NCBI GenBank assembly: GCA_016199675.1
Contig: JACQGE010000088.1
Coordinates: 1-35,963, forward strand
Length of the DNA stretch: 35,963 nt
From: Acidobacteriota bacterium
GTDB lineage: Bacteria > Acidobacteriota > Terriglobia > 2-12-FULL-54-10
Direction of reading: 5' to 3'
In this document: positions 9,242 through 17,466 of the stretch, piece after piece
Numbering within the stretch: the first letter of the stretch is position 1
Layout: the number at the start of each line of letters is the position of its first letter
Position numbers and translations under genes: made by a program
Notes under the pieces: model-generated
Databases searched by the model: none
The model's input: the letters and a program-made list of their open reading frames with translations, nothing else
What the model was told of the DNA's origin: nothing

Positions 9242-9326
9242 ACAATCGCACCCAAGCGACCTCCAGCCGCTTAAACTCTTTAGCATACATCAGTTGCAAT
9301 GGGATTGAGAAAAGAAGGAAGTGAAA

Positions 9327-9332
9327 ATTATA
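9327..9332 (-). promoter_or_regulatory. Possible -10 element (TATAAT) upstream of aroC
   Basis: A perfect TATAAT hexamer on the minus strand, 86 bases upstream of the aroC ATG in the 150-base gap after the FmdB-like gene. No clear TTGACA-like -35 is found 16-18 bases upstream, so this is weak evidence. Confidence 0.25.
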
Positions 9333-9391
9333 GGCGGTAGATGTTCACTATTTCTCTTCAGTGACCAACAATCTGCGCCAAGGATCAGATT

Positions 9392-9601
9392 TCAGTTGCA
9401 CCCGCAAGTGGTGGGGGTGCAGCCGCAGCCGAATGCGGCGCTGTCGTCATTTCCGCGCTTGGCAGGGGCGGCAATTACTGAGAATTGCACTGAATAGTGC
9501 TGGCTCCCGCACGAGGGGCAGCGAATCGTTTCTTCGCGGTTAAGAACAACCTTCTCGAAAGCGGTTCGGCAATCGTCGCAGATGTATTCAAAAATCGGCA
9601 T
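9392..9601 (-). CDS. FmdB-type zinc ribbon protein
   Basis: A 69-residue protein starting MPIFEYICDDC, with CxxC pairs at Cys8/Cys11 and Cys28/Cys31 that form a zinc ribbon. This is the arrangement of the FmdB/putative regulatory protein family (N-terminal MPxYEYxCxxC). The C-terminal tail after about residue 50 is rich in Gly, Thr and Cys (GCGC, CGC), also common in the family and perhaps metal-binding. The name FmdB comes from a gene near formamidase in Methylophilus, and its regulatory role is not well proven. It stands alone between the terminator of the radical SAM gene and aroC. Confidence 0.8.
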   Translation of the reverse strand: MPIFEYICDDCRTAFEKVVLNREETIRCPSCGSQHYSVQFSVIAAPAKRGNDDSAAFGCGCTPTTCGCN

Positions 9602-9620
9602 TGCAGGTCTTGTAACTATT

Positions 9621-9668
9621 AAAAAATTATGGGTAACGATCCGCTTTTATTTTAGCGAACCGTTACCC
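9621..9668 (-). terminator. Rho-independent terminator of the radical SAM gene
   Basis: Read on the minus strand, GGGTAACGGTTCGC (9668-9655) pairs with GCGGATCGTTACCC (9644-9631), 12 of 14 positions being Watson-Crick. The loop is A/T-only, and a TTTTTT run (9626-9621) follows four bases after the stem. It lies 37 bases after the stop of the radical SAM gene. Confidence 0.75.
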
Positions 9669-9704
9669 GAAATACAAATGCTTCGTCAGAAACAAAGGCT
9701 CAGC

Positions 9705-11738
9705 TTAATCGCCCGAGACGCCCGCCAGTTCGCGCTCCTCTTCAACTTTCTTAGCGGGCTTGGAGGGAACAGGCCCGATCTGGACCAGGTCTACTGCCTG
9801 CTCCTTGAGCACCTCTTTGCGGTAAAGCTTCATCATTTCGCGATCGCGAGCCATCGCTTTTTCGTCTCGAGCGTTCTGCGGCCCTTCGGTAACTTGCGGG
9901 CCCCGGTTGACGTGTTCCGGATTCAGGACCAGGGAGTGGTTGACATCTGCCAAGGGCACGCTCTTGCCCCCCGCATAAATGGCATGGCGGCCATGTTCTT
10001 CGTACCACTTGGTCAGCGTGGCCGTCATGTGCATCTTCTCAATAATGTTCCGCCAGCCAATGCCGGTGTTGTAGGCACAGAACGAAATCTCGCCCTTTTG
10101 CGTGGCATAGGGAATGATGCACATTTCGGTGCGGCGGAAATCATAGGTCCACAAATCCTGGAACCACATGCCGGCAACGAAGAGGAAGTTCCAAGGATCG
10201 TTGCGGCGTTCCAGACCCACACCGTAGCTTTTGCCGGTCAAGCCGAGTGATTTGTCGAATTTCTTCAGAATATCAGACAGTCCCAGGCTGGGCGGGGCCT
10301 TGAAGGGGTCGTAATTGCGAAGCAGAGCCAGCCCCATCTGAAGGTTCGAGAACCATTTTCCGCGAGCGGTATCTGTAATTTGCTTCATGTCGCTAACGAG
10401 TTGGGGCACGTCCAGGAACTGAGGCACCGGCGCCCATTCGTTATTCTTCTTGTTGACCATCAGAGCGGTGCCGACACCGCAGTTGGGATGGCAACTGCAA
10501 CTGACTTGACCCCACTGCGCCTCCGGCCCGTGGATCAGGTCGGCGAGGTCGGCAAAAGTCCCCATCAGCGAAAGCGGGAACCAGTCGCGCGTTGGCTCAG
10601 TAATGCCGCACTGGCGCTTGACGTCATGCGCCATGTGCGAAAGCGTATAGCGCTGCCGCAGACGGCGCTCATCGGTAACCTCCTCGTCCCGCCCCGTGAA
10701 AGAGACCGGCTGAAAAGAAACGAAGGCGATCTTTCCTGGATTGCTCCGGGCAAACTCAATGATCGGCCCAACTTGCTCGTTATTGACACCGTTGACCAGA
10801 GTGATTACCAGAATGATTTCTATGCCGGCCGTATGGCAGTTTTCAATCGCCTTGAGCTTGACATCAAATAGGTTGCCCACGCGGCGGTGCTGGTTGGCAG
10901 CATTGCCGATGCCATCAAATTGCAAATAAACGTATCGCAAACCGGATTCATAGGCGTGCTTGGCATAATCCAAGCTCTTGGCAAATTCGATGCCGTTGGA
11001 AGCAGCCTGGACGCTGTTGTATCCGACCTTGCGCGCGTAAGCAATGGCGTCAAAGAAGTAAGGCGACATGGTCGGCTCGCCGCCGGAAAACTGCACGGAC
11101 ATCTGGCGGCGGGGCTTGATCTGGATGGCATTATCCAAAAGCTGCTTGATGTCCTCCCAGGTCAACTCGTGCACAAAGCCCACCTGATTAGCATCCATGA
11201 AGCAGGGATCGCACATCATGTTGCAACGGTTGGTGAGGTCAATCGTCAGAACCGAACCTCGCCCGTACCGGACAGTGCTGGAACCGTGGTTATGCAAATC
11301 CTTGTCATTATGGGCCGCAATGTCTCTGCCAGGAAACATGGCCTCGATGTGTCGCAGGAAGGCCGGGTCAATCGCCAGGATGTCTTCAAAGTGCCCATGC
11401 TGCGGGCAGTCTTTAACCATCAAAATTTTTCCATCGCGCTCCAGAATGGTCGCTTTGACTTCTCCCACTTTTTCATGCAAGAGCGTTTGCCAGTCCTGCT
11501 CTCCATTTAAAATGCGCTGGCGTGCATCCCGTACACAGACGGGACAAAGCGAATCGGTTGTTCGCGGCCAACCGAGCGTGGGCTTGCTCTTTTGGTAGGA
11601 TTTCAAAAGCGGCTTGTCGGACCATTTCGGAACAAAAGTGCCGTTCGGCTTGAACTGATTAAAAAACTGGACTACGTTCCACGCCGCTCCGGCAGCTAGG
11701 GTGATTCCTTTGTCCAGATACTTGGTTGGCTTATGCAT
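9705..11738 (-). CDS. Radical SAM protein resembling tetraether lipid synthase (Tes/MJ0619-like)
   Basis: A 677-residue protein with a canonical radical SAM site: Cys172, Cys176 and Cys179 in CNMMCDPC, then SGGEPT (218-223). Before it, residues 64-120 carry LCPVC (Cys65, Cys68) and KDCPQHGHFED (Cys111), an extra metal site of the kind seen in MJ0619-like proteins. After the core there are CSCHPNCGVG (Cys414, 416, 420) and MCIIPYA plus SFCAYNTGIGW (Cys540, Cys554), suggesting auxiliary clusters. This layout matches my recollection of tetraether lipid synthase, which couples two lipid chain ends to make membrane-spanning lipids. Acidobacteria are known to make membrane-spanning iso-diabolic acid, so a lipid role is plausible but inferred. 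The last 50 residues are charged and probably disordered. ATG start; GAGGAG lies 14 bases upstream. Followed by a strong terminator; probably monocistronic. Confidence 0.8.
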   Translation of the reverse strand: MHKPTKYLDKGITLAAGAAWNVVQFFNQFKPNGTFVPKWSDKPLLKSYQKSKPTLGWPRTTDSLCPVCVRDARQRILNGEQDWQTLLHEKVGEVKATILERDGKILMVKDCPQHGHFEDILAIDPAFLRHIEAMFPGRDIAAHNDKDLHNHGSSTVRYGRGSVLTIDLTNRCNMMCDPCFMDANQVGFVHELTWEDIKQLLDNAIQIKPRRQMSVQFSGGEPTMSPYFFDAIAYARKVGYNSVQAASNGIEFAKSLDYAKHAYESGLRYVYLQFDGIGNAANQHRRVGNLFDVKLKAIENCHTAGIEIILVITLVNGVNNEQVGPIIEFARSNPGKIAFVSFQPVSFTGRDEEVTDERRLRQRYTLSHMAHDVKRQCGITEPTRDWFPLSLMGTFADLADLIHGPEAQWGQVSCSCHPNCGVGTALMVNKKNNEWAPVPQFLDVPQLVSDMKQITDTARGKWFSNLQMGLALLRNYDPFKAPPSLGLSDILKKFDKSLGLTGKSYGVGLERRNDPWNFLFVAGMWFQDLWTYDFRRTEMCIIPYATQKGEISFCAYNTGIGWRNIIEKMHMTATLTKWYEEHGRHAIYAGGKSVPLADVNHSLVLNPEHVNRGPQVTEGPQNARDEKAMARDREMMKLYRKEVLKEQAVDLVQIGPVPSKPAKKVEEERELAGVSGD

Positions 11739-11945
11739 CGTTTTTCTTTTTTCTCCTCTACCGAAACTAGAATTAGCTCCGCCTTTCCCAATGTTAGAAT
11801 GAGGGTAAGTTTACCTTTCTTTTCAAAAGATTATTAAGAAATATTAATTAAAATGTGATTTTTCATAGTCGTATGGAAAAAAAGAATGCTTGAATGGAGA
11901 AGAGGCGAAACGGGTCAAAAGTTCAGACAAGGCAATTATTTCCTT
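11739..11945 (-). promoter_or_regulatory. AT-rich leader/promoter region of the radical SAM gene
   Basis: A 207-base gap between pabBC and the radical SAM gene that is much AT-richer than its surroundings, especially 11815-11885. On the minus strand it contains TTGAAA and several AT blocks but no well-spaced -35/-10 pair. A near-palindrome GGTAA-N2-TTACC lies at 11804-11815 and could be an operator. The base composition makes it the most likely promoter region here; the exact sites are not resolved. Confidence 0.35.
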
Positions 11946-13808
11946 TTACATCAGAATTACGGACTGAAAACCACGAATGGCGTTGCATATGAAGATTCCA
12001 TCAGCGCGCTGCAAATCGTCCGGCGTGAGAATTTTTTCCTCCGCCTGTGGGTTCTCTTTCAAAACTTGCCGTCGGAAGACCCCCGGTAACAAGCCAGATT
12101 CCACCGGTGGAGTGTACAATTGATGACCGATAGCAACGAAAATGTTATGGCTCGTCCCTTCAGTAATCTCGCCGCGCTCGTTCAGAAAAATATAGTCATC
12201 CAGACCGCGCTGGCGGGCTTCGGCCAGCAGACGATCGTATAACTCCCGGTGCGTCGTCTTGTGAAACAGGAAGCGGTCAGTAGAATCTACTCGGGCAGGA
12301 GCGATCGCAACTCGTCCATGGAGCCCTGGCACGATTCTCTCGCGGGCGATGTTTTCAATTGAAATCCCTCCGGATTCACTGACCAGCAGCCGAACTTTGA
12401 AAATCATAGAGGGATCGAGGTTCGGGTTTTCTGCATTCTGTAGAAGCGCAGTGCGAATGGAAGACTCATCCCAGGAAAATTCGAAATATTCAGCCGAGGC
12501 GCGAAGGCGTTCGAGATGAAGGTCGAGCAGTCGGTAGTCGCCGTCCCAACAGATGCTCTCGATCAGTTGAAATTCTCCGGCAGGCTTCTCTAACAGAAAG
12601 CGCGCCTTGAGTCGGCATTCTTCATATTCGTCGGCCGGAACAGAAGAAAAGGTAATGCCGCTTCCGACGCCCATCTTGCCTTGTGCCCCATGCAGCACGA
12701 CCGTGCGGATCGCGACGCTGAACACGGCTTCGTTTGCCGGCGTCATAAAACCGATGGCGCCAGTATAGACGCCGCGCGGCTCGCTCTCGAGTTCCTGAAT
12801 GACCTGCATCGTGCGGAGTTTGGGCGCGCCCGTGACTGAACCGTTAGGAAAAATGGCAGCAAAAAGTTCGCTCAATCTCACTTCCCTGCGGAGAATTCCG
12901 CCAACCGTGGAGGTCATCTGAAATAGCGTGTCATAGCGCTCGATCTCAAATAGTTTCTCAACCCGTACCGATCCAGGAGCGCAGACGCGCCCCAGATCGT
13001 TGCGAAGTAAATCTACGATCATAACGTTTTCAGCGCGATCCTTTTCGCTGGACTGGAGCCAATGGCGCTGTCGCTCATCTTCCGCCAGGAATCTGCCCCT
13101 CGACGCAGTTCCTTTCATCGGCCGGGTTACTATCCGACGGCCTTCCAGTCGGAAGAACAGCTCCGGCGAGAATGAGAGCACAACAGTATCATTGAGGTTC
13201 AGGTAGGCAGCATACGCAACTTTTTGATTGCTGCGCAGTTTTTCATAGAGCGACAGCGGCGAGCCGGAAATATTGAAAAGCAGCTTATCGGTGAAATTGA
13301 CCTGGTAGGTGTCGCCGTCGGCAATATATTTGTGAATCTGCTCAACGCGGGCGCGGTAAGCCTGTTCTTCAATGCCAATGCGAACATCACGGAGTTCACA
13401 TATTGCCGCTTCCACCCCGTGATGCGTTTCCATTTTTTCGGCGATGCGGTGATCGAAGATGAGCGGGGCATCGTAAATTCCTATCCAGGCGAGCGGTTCC
13501 GGCAAGACTTTTGCGATGGCGCGCAGACGCTGTTCGAAGGCAAACCCGGACTCATAAGAAAAAAAACCAGTCGCGTAAAGTCCGGCATCGAGCGCTTGCT
13601 CGATGCGTTGAAAAAGCCGGGGAACCTCATCCAAGGCGTTCACTGCCAACACTTCGACGGGGCGCCGGAAAAGATAGGACCGGTAGTTTTCCTCGTCGAA
13701 CCGGCAGGTTTCGAGCAGAATTGATCCCGCCTCCGCCGCTACCTTTGCACGCCACGAGGCGGGCAGCGGCACATAGGTATGCTGATCCAGGCAAGCCAGG
13801 GCGTTCAT
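11946..13808 (-). CDS. pabBC: Bifunctional aminodeoxychorismate synthase component I / 4-amino-4-deoxychorismate lyase (PabBC)
   Basis: Two fused enzymes of p-aminobenzoate synthesis for folate. Residues 1-410 are the chorismate-binding PabB part: DGDTYQVNFT, RPMKGT with the active-site Lys232, RAENVMIVDLLRNDLGRV, PNGSVTGAPK and GVYTGAIGF near 346-354. Lys232 in P-x-K-G-T distinguishes PabB from anthranilate synthase. Residues 415-620 are a class IV PLP enzyme like PabC: the PLP lysine is Lys517 in FHKTTHRELY, and GEITEGTSHNIF and SGLLPGVFR complete the fold. Such PabBC fusions are well known. The amidotransferase subunit PabA is not in the window. Start ATG at 13808. About 110 bases separate it from the frameshifted gene upstream. 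Confidence 0.93.
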   Translation of the reverse strand: MNALACLDQHTYVPLPASWRAKVAAEAGSILLETCRFDEENYRSYLFRRPVEVLAVNALDEVPRLFQRIEQALDAGLYATGFFSYESGFAFEQRLRAIAKVLPEPLAWIGIYDAPLIFDHRIAEKMETHHGVEAAICELRDVRIGIEEQAYRARVEQIHKYIADGDTYQVNFTDKLLFNISGSPLSLYEKLRSNQKVAYAAYLNLNDTVVLSFSPELFFRLEGRRIVTRPMKGTASRGRFLAEDERQRHWLQSSEKDRAENVMIVDLLRNDLGRVCAPGSVRVEKLFEIERYDTLFQMTSTVGGILRREVRLSELFAAIFPNGSVTGAPKLRTMQVIQELESEPRGVYTGAIGFMTPANEAVFSVAIRTVVLHGAQGKMGVGSGITFSSVPADEYEECRLKARFLLEKPAGEFQLIESICWDGDYRLLDLHLERLRASAEYFEFSWDESSIRTALLQNAENPNLDPSMIFKVRLLVSESGGISIENIARERIVPGLHGRVAIAPARVDSTDRFLFHKTTHRELYDRLLAEARQRGLDDYIFLNERGEITEGTSHNIFVAIGHQLYTPPVESGLLPGVFRRQVLKENPQAEEKILTPDDLQRADGIFICNAIRGFQSVILM

Positions 13809-13918
13809 CGAGTGAATCTTAACATGCCTGGACGCACCGAGCGGAGAGTAGGGAACGGTTTGTTATCTCTTCGAGGGGAGCAGTTGGCATAACGATTGAT
13901 AGCCGCTCCTCGTTCGCA

Positions 13919-15425
13919 CTATTTCTGTGGAAACTTGCATACCCCTCCGGAACAGGTGATTGTGACGCTCGGGCAATTGTCTCCCGTGCAGGTCAGCAGA
14001 GCGGCGTTCAACACTTTCTGCCCATCCTGGCTCAGCACGAGCTTGGTGAGCGCGCGCTCGAACGCATCAATGACCTTCAACTGCTGTGTATTATAGTCCA
14101 CCGAGGCCTGCAACCTATACACTGAGGTCTGCAAGGTAAGGAGGAGGTTCTTGAGGTCTGTATCGTGTTTAGCGAGTTTGTCCTTGGTGTCGGTATCATG
14201 GGTAGTCAGCTTGCCCTGCGTGGCGTCCAGGAGCGCTTTGACGGGCAGACTGCTCGTGGTGCCCAGGCGCGCTTTGATGTCGCTATCATGATTTGTAAGT
14301 TGGCCGGCTCCGGCGGCATTGCTCACGGACTCGCTGACGGCGCTCACCGTGTTGCCAAGGTTGCTCACCTTGTCGTCGAGAGCATCCACCTGATTGCTGA
14401 GACCGTCCCCCACCGAGGTTTTGACGTCGGACAGCGAGCCTTGGACGGTGCCCACCGCGACCGCGACGTCGCTCAGGTTGTTAAAGATCTGTCCCGCCCG
14501 TTCGTTGGCGCTGTGGACTTCCCACCCTGTGGTATCGCCACTTCCGAAATCACAGTATGAAGTAGCCCAGTCCAGTGCGCCAACTACTATCGCCATCGCG
14601 ATACAACCAATGCTGGTATTCCCGCCGAAGCCGGCAACGATCACGTCCTGGGCGCATTGAAGCTCGGTTATGTTCTTGGCGAGGTTGGCGGCTGATGAGA
14701 CCTGCAGGAATGCAAATTGCACTTCCGTGCTAGGCTCGACACTGTGGAGAGTCTTATTATAGTTCTGATCCGTGATGTAGTTGTATAGTACAGCGTGAGT
14801 TAGGGACTTGACGTCCGGCCCGGCAGACGCAGATTGCCGAGCGTATAGGTTTTGACGGCTCGGGGAGGTGGCCGCCGGCTCCTGATTCAGAATGCTATTA
14901 GCGTTATCCAGCGTCTTCGCGACGGCATCGAATTGATCGGCCAGGTCCACCCCGATGCCCGGATCAACGTCGGGGTCCAGCGCCGGAGGCCCGCCCGAAT
15001 TTCCCCCCTATCCTTACCTTTCCGTTGGCGGTTCAAGTCTTCAAAATCCTCCGGCGCCGTGCGGGCGTGGAATTTTTTAGCCTTGTTGACGGCGTCCTGC
15101 GCTTTCTCGAACCGATCTTGAATCATAGCGCATAGACCGGGACGCCCGTTATCATTACACTCACCTGGATTCGTTTTATTCTTAAAGGTATCGAGCAAGG
15201 TCTGGTTCTTCTCCAGAATTTTATCCATCCTGCACTGCAAGTCTCCACCATCTCCTCGACTGAGGCCTTGGTGACCGGAGTTGTCGCTGCTTATGCAGTC
15301 TGCCCCCCCTGCGCCGAAAGTGGAGCCACGTGGAAGAAAAGGAAAGCCGCCAGAACTAGGCTGGCAGCGCCACAAAATGAACAACACTTCTTAAAACCGG
15401 TAGCAGTTTGCGGTACTAATATCAC
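13919..15425 (-). pseudogene. Secreted coiled-coil protein gene interrupted by two G-tract frameshifts
   Basis: Three adjacent minus-strand frames form one gene if one G is added in each of two G runs. Frame one starts GTG at 15425 with TAGGAGAG six bases upstream. It encodes a signal peptide (KKCCSF, then a long hydrophobic stretch ending APLSAQ) up to the G7 run at 15303-15309. Frame two (to about 15003) continues GGADCISSDN with several Cys, up to the G6 run at 15003-15008. Frame three runs to the stop at 13919. The repaired product is about 502 residues: signal peptide, Cys-containing helical region, a DPDVDPG linker, a hydrophobic Gly/Ile-rich segment, a long coiled coil with repeated H-D-T/S-D motifs, and a Cys-rich end. 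No known family recognised. True decay, phase variation or homopolymer sequencing error cannot be separated here. Confidence 0.75.
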
Positions 15426-15502
15426 GTCGATCTCTCCTAAATGGAAATGTGTGGGGGGTGGATCGGACGCATTTGAACACGACGATACACATTTGTCAAG
15501 GA

Positions 15503-15510
15503 AAAGATGG
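15503..15510. repeat. Left 8-bp target site duplication
   Basis: AAAGATGG immediately outside the left inverted repeat of the IS1595-type element. The identical octamer is at 17491-17498 on the other side. Eight-base duplications are typical of IS1595-family insertion. Confidence 0.9.
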
Positions 15511-15534
15511 CGTGATTATCCTATTGACACCCGT
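15511..15534 (+). repeat. Left terminal inverted repeat, 24 bp
   Basis: Begins CGTGATTATCC and ends GACACCCGT. It is identical over 24 bases to the reverse complement of 17467-17490. It contains TTGACA pointing inward. Confidence 0.93.
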
Positions 15535-15552
15535 GCCAAATAAGCGTAGTTT
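15524..15552 (+). promoter_or_regulatory. Possible inward promoter in the left inverted repeat
   Basis: TTGACA at 15524-15529 lies inside the terminal repeat, followed by a 17-base spacer and TAGTTT (only 3 of 6 matches to TATAAT) at 15547-15552. A start about seven bases further would coincide with the ATG at 15559, which lacks a Shine-Dalgarno. This suggests a leaderless transcript of the passenger gene. The -35 is good and the -10 weak. Confidence 0.35.
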
Positions 15553-15558
15553 TGCGCC

Positions 15559-16410
15559 ATGCGATGGCTTGCTAGGCAAGCAGGATGGGGGCTTATCTTG
15601 ACTGGCGTCGGCTTTGCCCAGTGGGATGAGTATGGGATGGCCCTAGCGTGTTTTATCGTTGGGAGCACGATTCTTTTATTGAAGGCATGGCATTTTGAGG
15701 CCAAACATTGGATATTGAAAATTCTCCGAGCATTCTTTATTGCCGGAGCCATTATAATGATCGCTAGTTCTTACACTATTACAGCAGCAAGGAAAGGCAG
15801 TGGGCCATGGTCAGCATATGTCGCAGCAAAATGGCCCTCCATTCCTGATCCTCCACGGCCCATTCTGCCATCTCCACCACTTGAACCGCCACCAATTGCA
15901 GCGGGACGGCCCACTCTAGCCGAAGTGGGTTTGCGATTGATTTATACAGAAAAGCCAATGATCGTTATAACAAACCCATCTTCCGTTTCTGCTCATGACC
16001 CTAAATACATTGTAGTGTTATTCAATTTGGACTCTGATGACATTAACCCGTTGCCAATTCCAGTTCGGACATTTGCAGATGATTACATAATTCCAGATGG
16101 CGGAGTGGGGCCATATGATGTGCTTGGGCTGCCTGGCGTTTCTCCATTAATTCGTAGTGGAGACAGGCTGTTTGGACATATAGAAGTTCAATGCTCCAAT
16201 TGCACAGCATTTAGAGATTATTGGGTATTCATAAGGGTCGGCGAGGGGGGCTGGTATTCGCAAGTCCGGAGCGGTTCCCAGGTAGATGACAATGTGCTGT
16301 TTCAATCCATGTCAACAATCAGAAAGAACATAGATACGTTCATTGCTGAAATAATACCGAACGCTGGCAGGGAACCCATTAGAGATTTACCTAGGCTGTC
16401 TTCTCAATGA
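15559..16410 (+). CDS. Transposon passenger: membrane protein of unknown function
   Basis: 283 residues, not recognised as any family. Three hydrophobic segments are visible near residues 8-20, 25-43 and 55-72, followed by a proline-rich linker (around 92-112, PPRP, PPLEPPP). A soluble C-terminal domain of about 165 residues follows, mostly beta-like, with a single CSNC motif near 217-220. The soluble part is probably outside the cytoplasm, by inference. The base composition is AT-richer than neighbouring chromosomal genes, which fits foreign cargo. The gene is wholly inside the IS1595-type element, starts 48 bases from the left end, and its 3' end overlaps the transposase gene by 20 bases on the opposite strand. 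Confidence 0.75.
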   Translation: MRWLARQAGWGLILTGVGFAQWDEYGMALACFIVGSTILLLKAWHFEAKHWILKILRAFFIAGAIIMIASSYTITAARKGSGPWSAYVAAKWPSIPDPPRPILPSPPLEPPPIAAGRPTLAEVGLRLIYTEKPMIVITNPSSVSAHDPKYIVVLFNLDSDDINPLPIPVRTFADDYIIPDGGVGPYDVLGLPGVSPLIRSGDRLFGHIEVQCSNCTAFRDYWVFIRVGEGGWYSQVRSGSQVDDNVLFQSMSTIRKNIDTFIAEIIPNAGREPIRDLPRLSSQ

Positions 16411-17293
16411 GGTCTTTATACTCCATCTTTGGCGCAGTTAAGAGACGCAGTAGTGTGTCTCGAAAGAGATATGGGTTACTCCGATTATTAAACCGCCACT
16501 CAAACTCGTTTAAGTAGGCATTCATATGCTTTGTACTCAGTTTGTGAAAGGCCCCGACAATCGAGCGGTTAAAGAGAGACCATGCGCTCTCGATATTGTT
16601 GGTATGGACTTCCCCGCGCACCCACTCTTCGGCGGTATGGTTCACAGTGTCATGGCGCTTGTGGCTTTTTGCCACGGACTTGTAGGCCGCGTAGTCATCG
16701 GAGAATACCGTAGCCGATGGTTCCACGCGCTCTCGGATGATACCGACAAGAGTTCTGGCGCTCGGAGTGGGGATCGTCTGAGCCTCAAACTTCCCGTCCC
16801 GCTCGATCATGCCCATGACTGCCTGCTTTTCCCACGGGCCACGCTTCCGACGCTTGTCATAGCGCCCGCCAATGTAGGTTTCATCCACTTCTATCGTGCC
16901 GTCCAGCTTGCGTGGATTCGCCTCTTCCATTGCCTTGCGGATGCGGTGAGACAAGAACCATGCTGTCTGATAGCCTACTTTCAGCGTCCTCTTAAGTTGG
17001 TTCGCGCTGATCCCCTTGCGGGATTCGATCATCAAATAGATAGCTGCAAACCACTTGGGAAGCGGAATATGGGAATCTTGGAACATGGTTCCCGAAGTAA
17101 CGGAGAACTGATAGCGGCATGAATTACAATCATATTGAAACCGCATCTTCTTTATCGAAATGCCCTTGCCCTTGCAGCGTGGGCATTCAATACCATCGGG
17201 CCATCGGAGGCGTATCAGCGCAGTACGGCATTCTTCGTCCGTATCGAATGCGTGCATCAGAGTCATCAAATTCATATTCTTCATGGAGTCCAT
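16391..17293 (-). CDS. IS1595-family (ISXO2-like) transposase
   Basis: 300 residues from the chosen ATG. The N-terminal zinc ribbon has Cys37/Cys40 (CPRC) and Cys56/Cys59 (CNSC), then TSGTMFQDSHIPLPKWF, typical of IS1595 elements. The ISXO2-like catalytic domain shows EVDETYIGG (first Asp, near 137), VFSDDYAAY (second Asp, near 199) and HTNNIESAWSLFNR, giving the Asn and Glu of this family's DD-NE type site. The frame is open to 17371, but ATG 17293, preceded by a GGGGG block, gives the usual length; ATGs at 17284 and 17275 are alternatives. No frameshift or stop is seen, so the enzyme may be active. Confidence 0.93.
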   Translation of the reverse strand: MDSMKNMNLMTLMHAFDTDEECRTALIRLRWPDGIECPRCKGKGISIKKMRFQYDCNSCRYQFSVTSGTMFQDSHIPLPKWFAAIYLMIESRKGISANQLKRTLKVGYQTAWFLSHRIRKAMEEANPRKLDGTIEVDETYIGGRYDKRRKRGPWEKQAVMGMIERDGKFEAQTIPTPSARTLVGIIRERVEPSATVFSDDYAAYKSVAKSHKRHDTVNHTAEEWVRGEVHTNNIESAWSLFNRSIVGAFHKLSTKHMNAYLNEFEWRFNNRSNPYLFRDTLLRLLTAPKMEYKDLIEKTA

Positions 17294-17438
17294 AGTGCCC
17301 CCTAAAAAGCCCAAGAAAAAAATTGAGGAAATGACGAACGAGGAACTTCTGAAATTCGTGTTCCCAAACAAGAAGGTACGCGATGAGCTAAAGCGGATTG
17401 CCCACGCTGAAAAACCGAAGCGACAGAAGAAATCTTAA
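17283..17438 (+). CDS. Small basic ORF in the transposon, divergent from the transposase
   Basis: A 51-codon ORF starting ATG GAG TCC. The product is highly charged, with PPKKPKKK near the N-terminus, a predicted helix with EEMTNEELLKFVFP, and a lysine/arginine-rich tail ending KRQKKS. Its first 11 bases overlap the start of the transposase gene on the other strand, so the two starts face away from each other. It ends 28 bases before the right inverted repeat. I have an impression that similar short lysine-rich ORFs accompany other ISXO2-type elements, but cannot verify it. A nucleic-acid-binding accessory role would suit the charge and is only inference. The longer in-frame start at 17160 would lie inside the transposase coding region and is less likely. 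Confidence 0.5.
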   Translation: MESIVPPKKPKKKIEEMTNEELLKFVFPNKKVRDELKRIAHAEKPKRQKKS

Positions 17439-17466
17439 CCACGAAGAAAGGTTAGCAGAAATGCTT

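Noticed and set aside
10887-11510. Plus-strand frame of 207 codons
   Set aside because: Antisense shadow of the radical SAM core, whose cysteine and GGEP motifs are intact.
13919-14950. 343-codon frame taken as a complete gene by itself
   Set aside because: It has no ribosome site at its GTG, and its frame continues upstream as GGPPALDPDVDPG; with the two G runs repaired it joins a signal-peptide start with a strong Shine-Dalgarno.
17160-17282. N-terminal extension of the 51-codon transposon ORF
   Set aside because: It would be translated antisense to the zinc-ribbon part of the transposase; the internal ATG at 17283 is more sensible.
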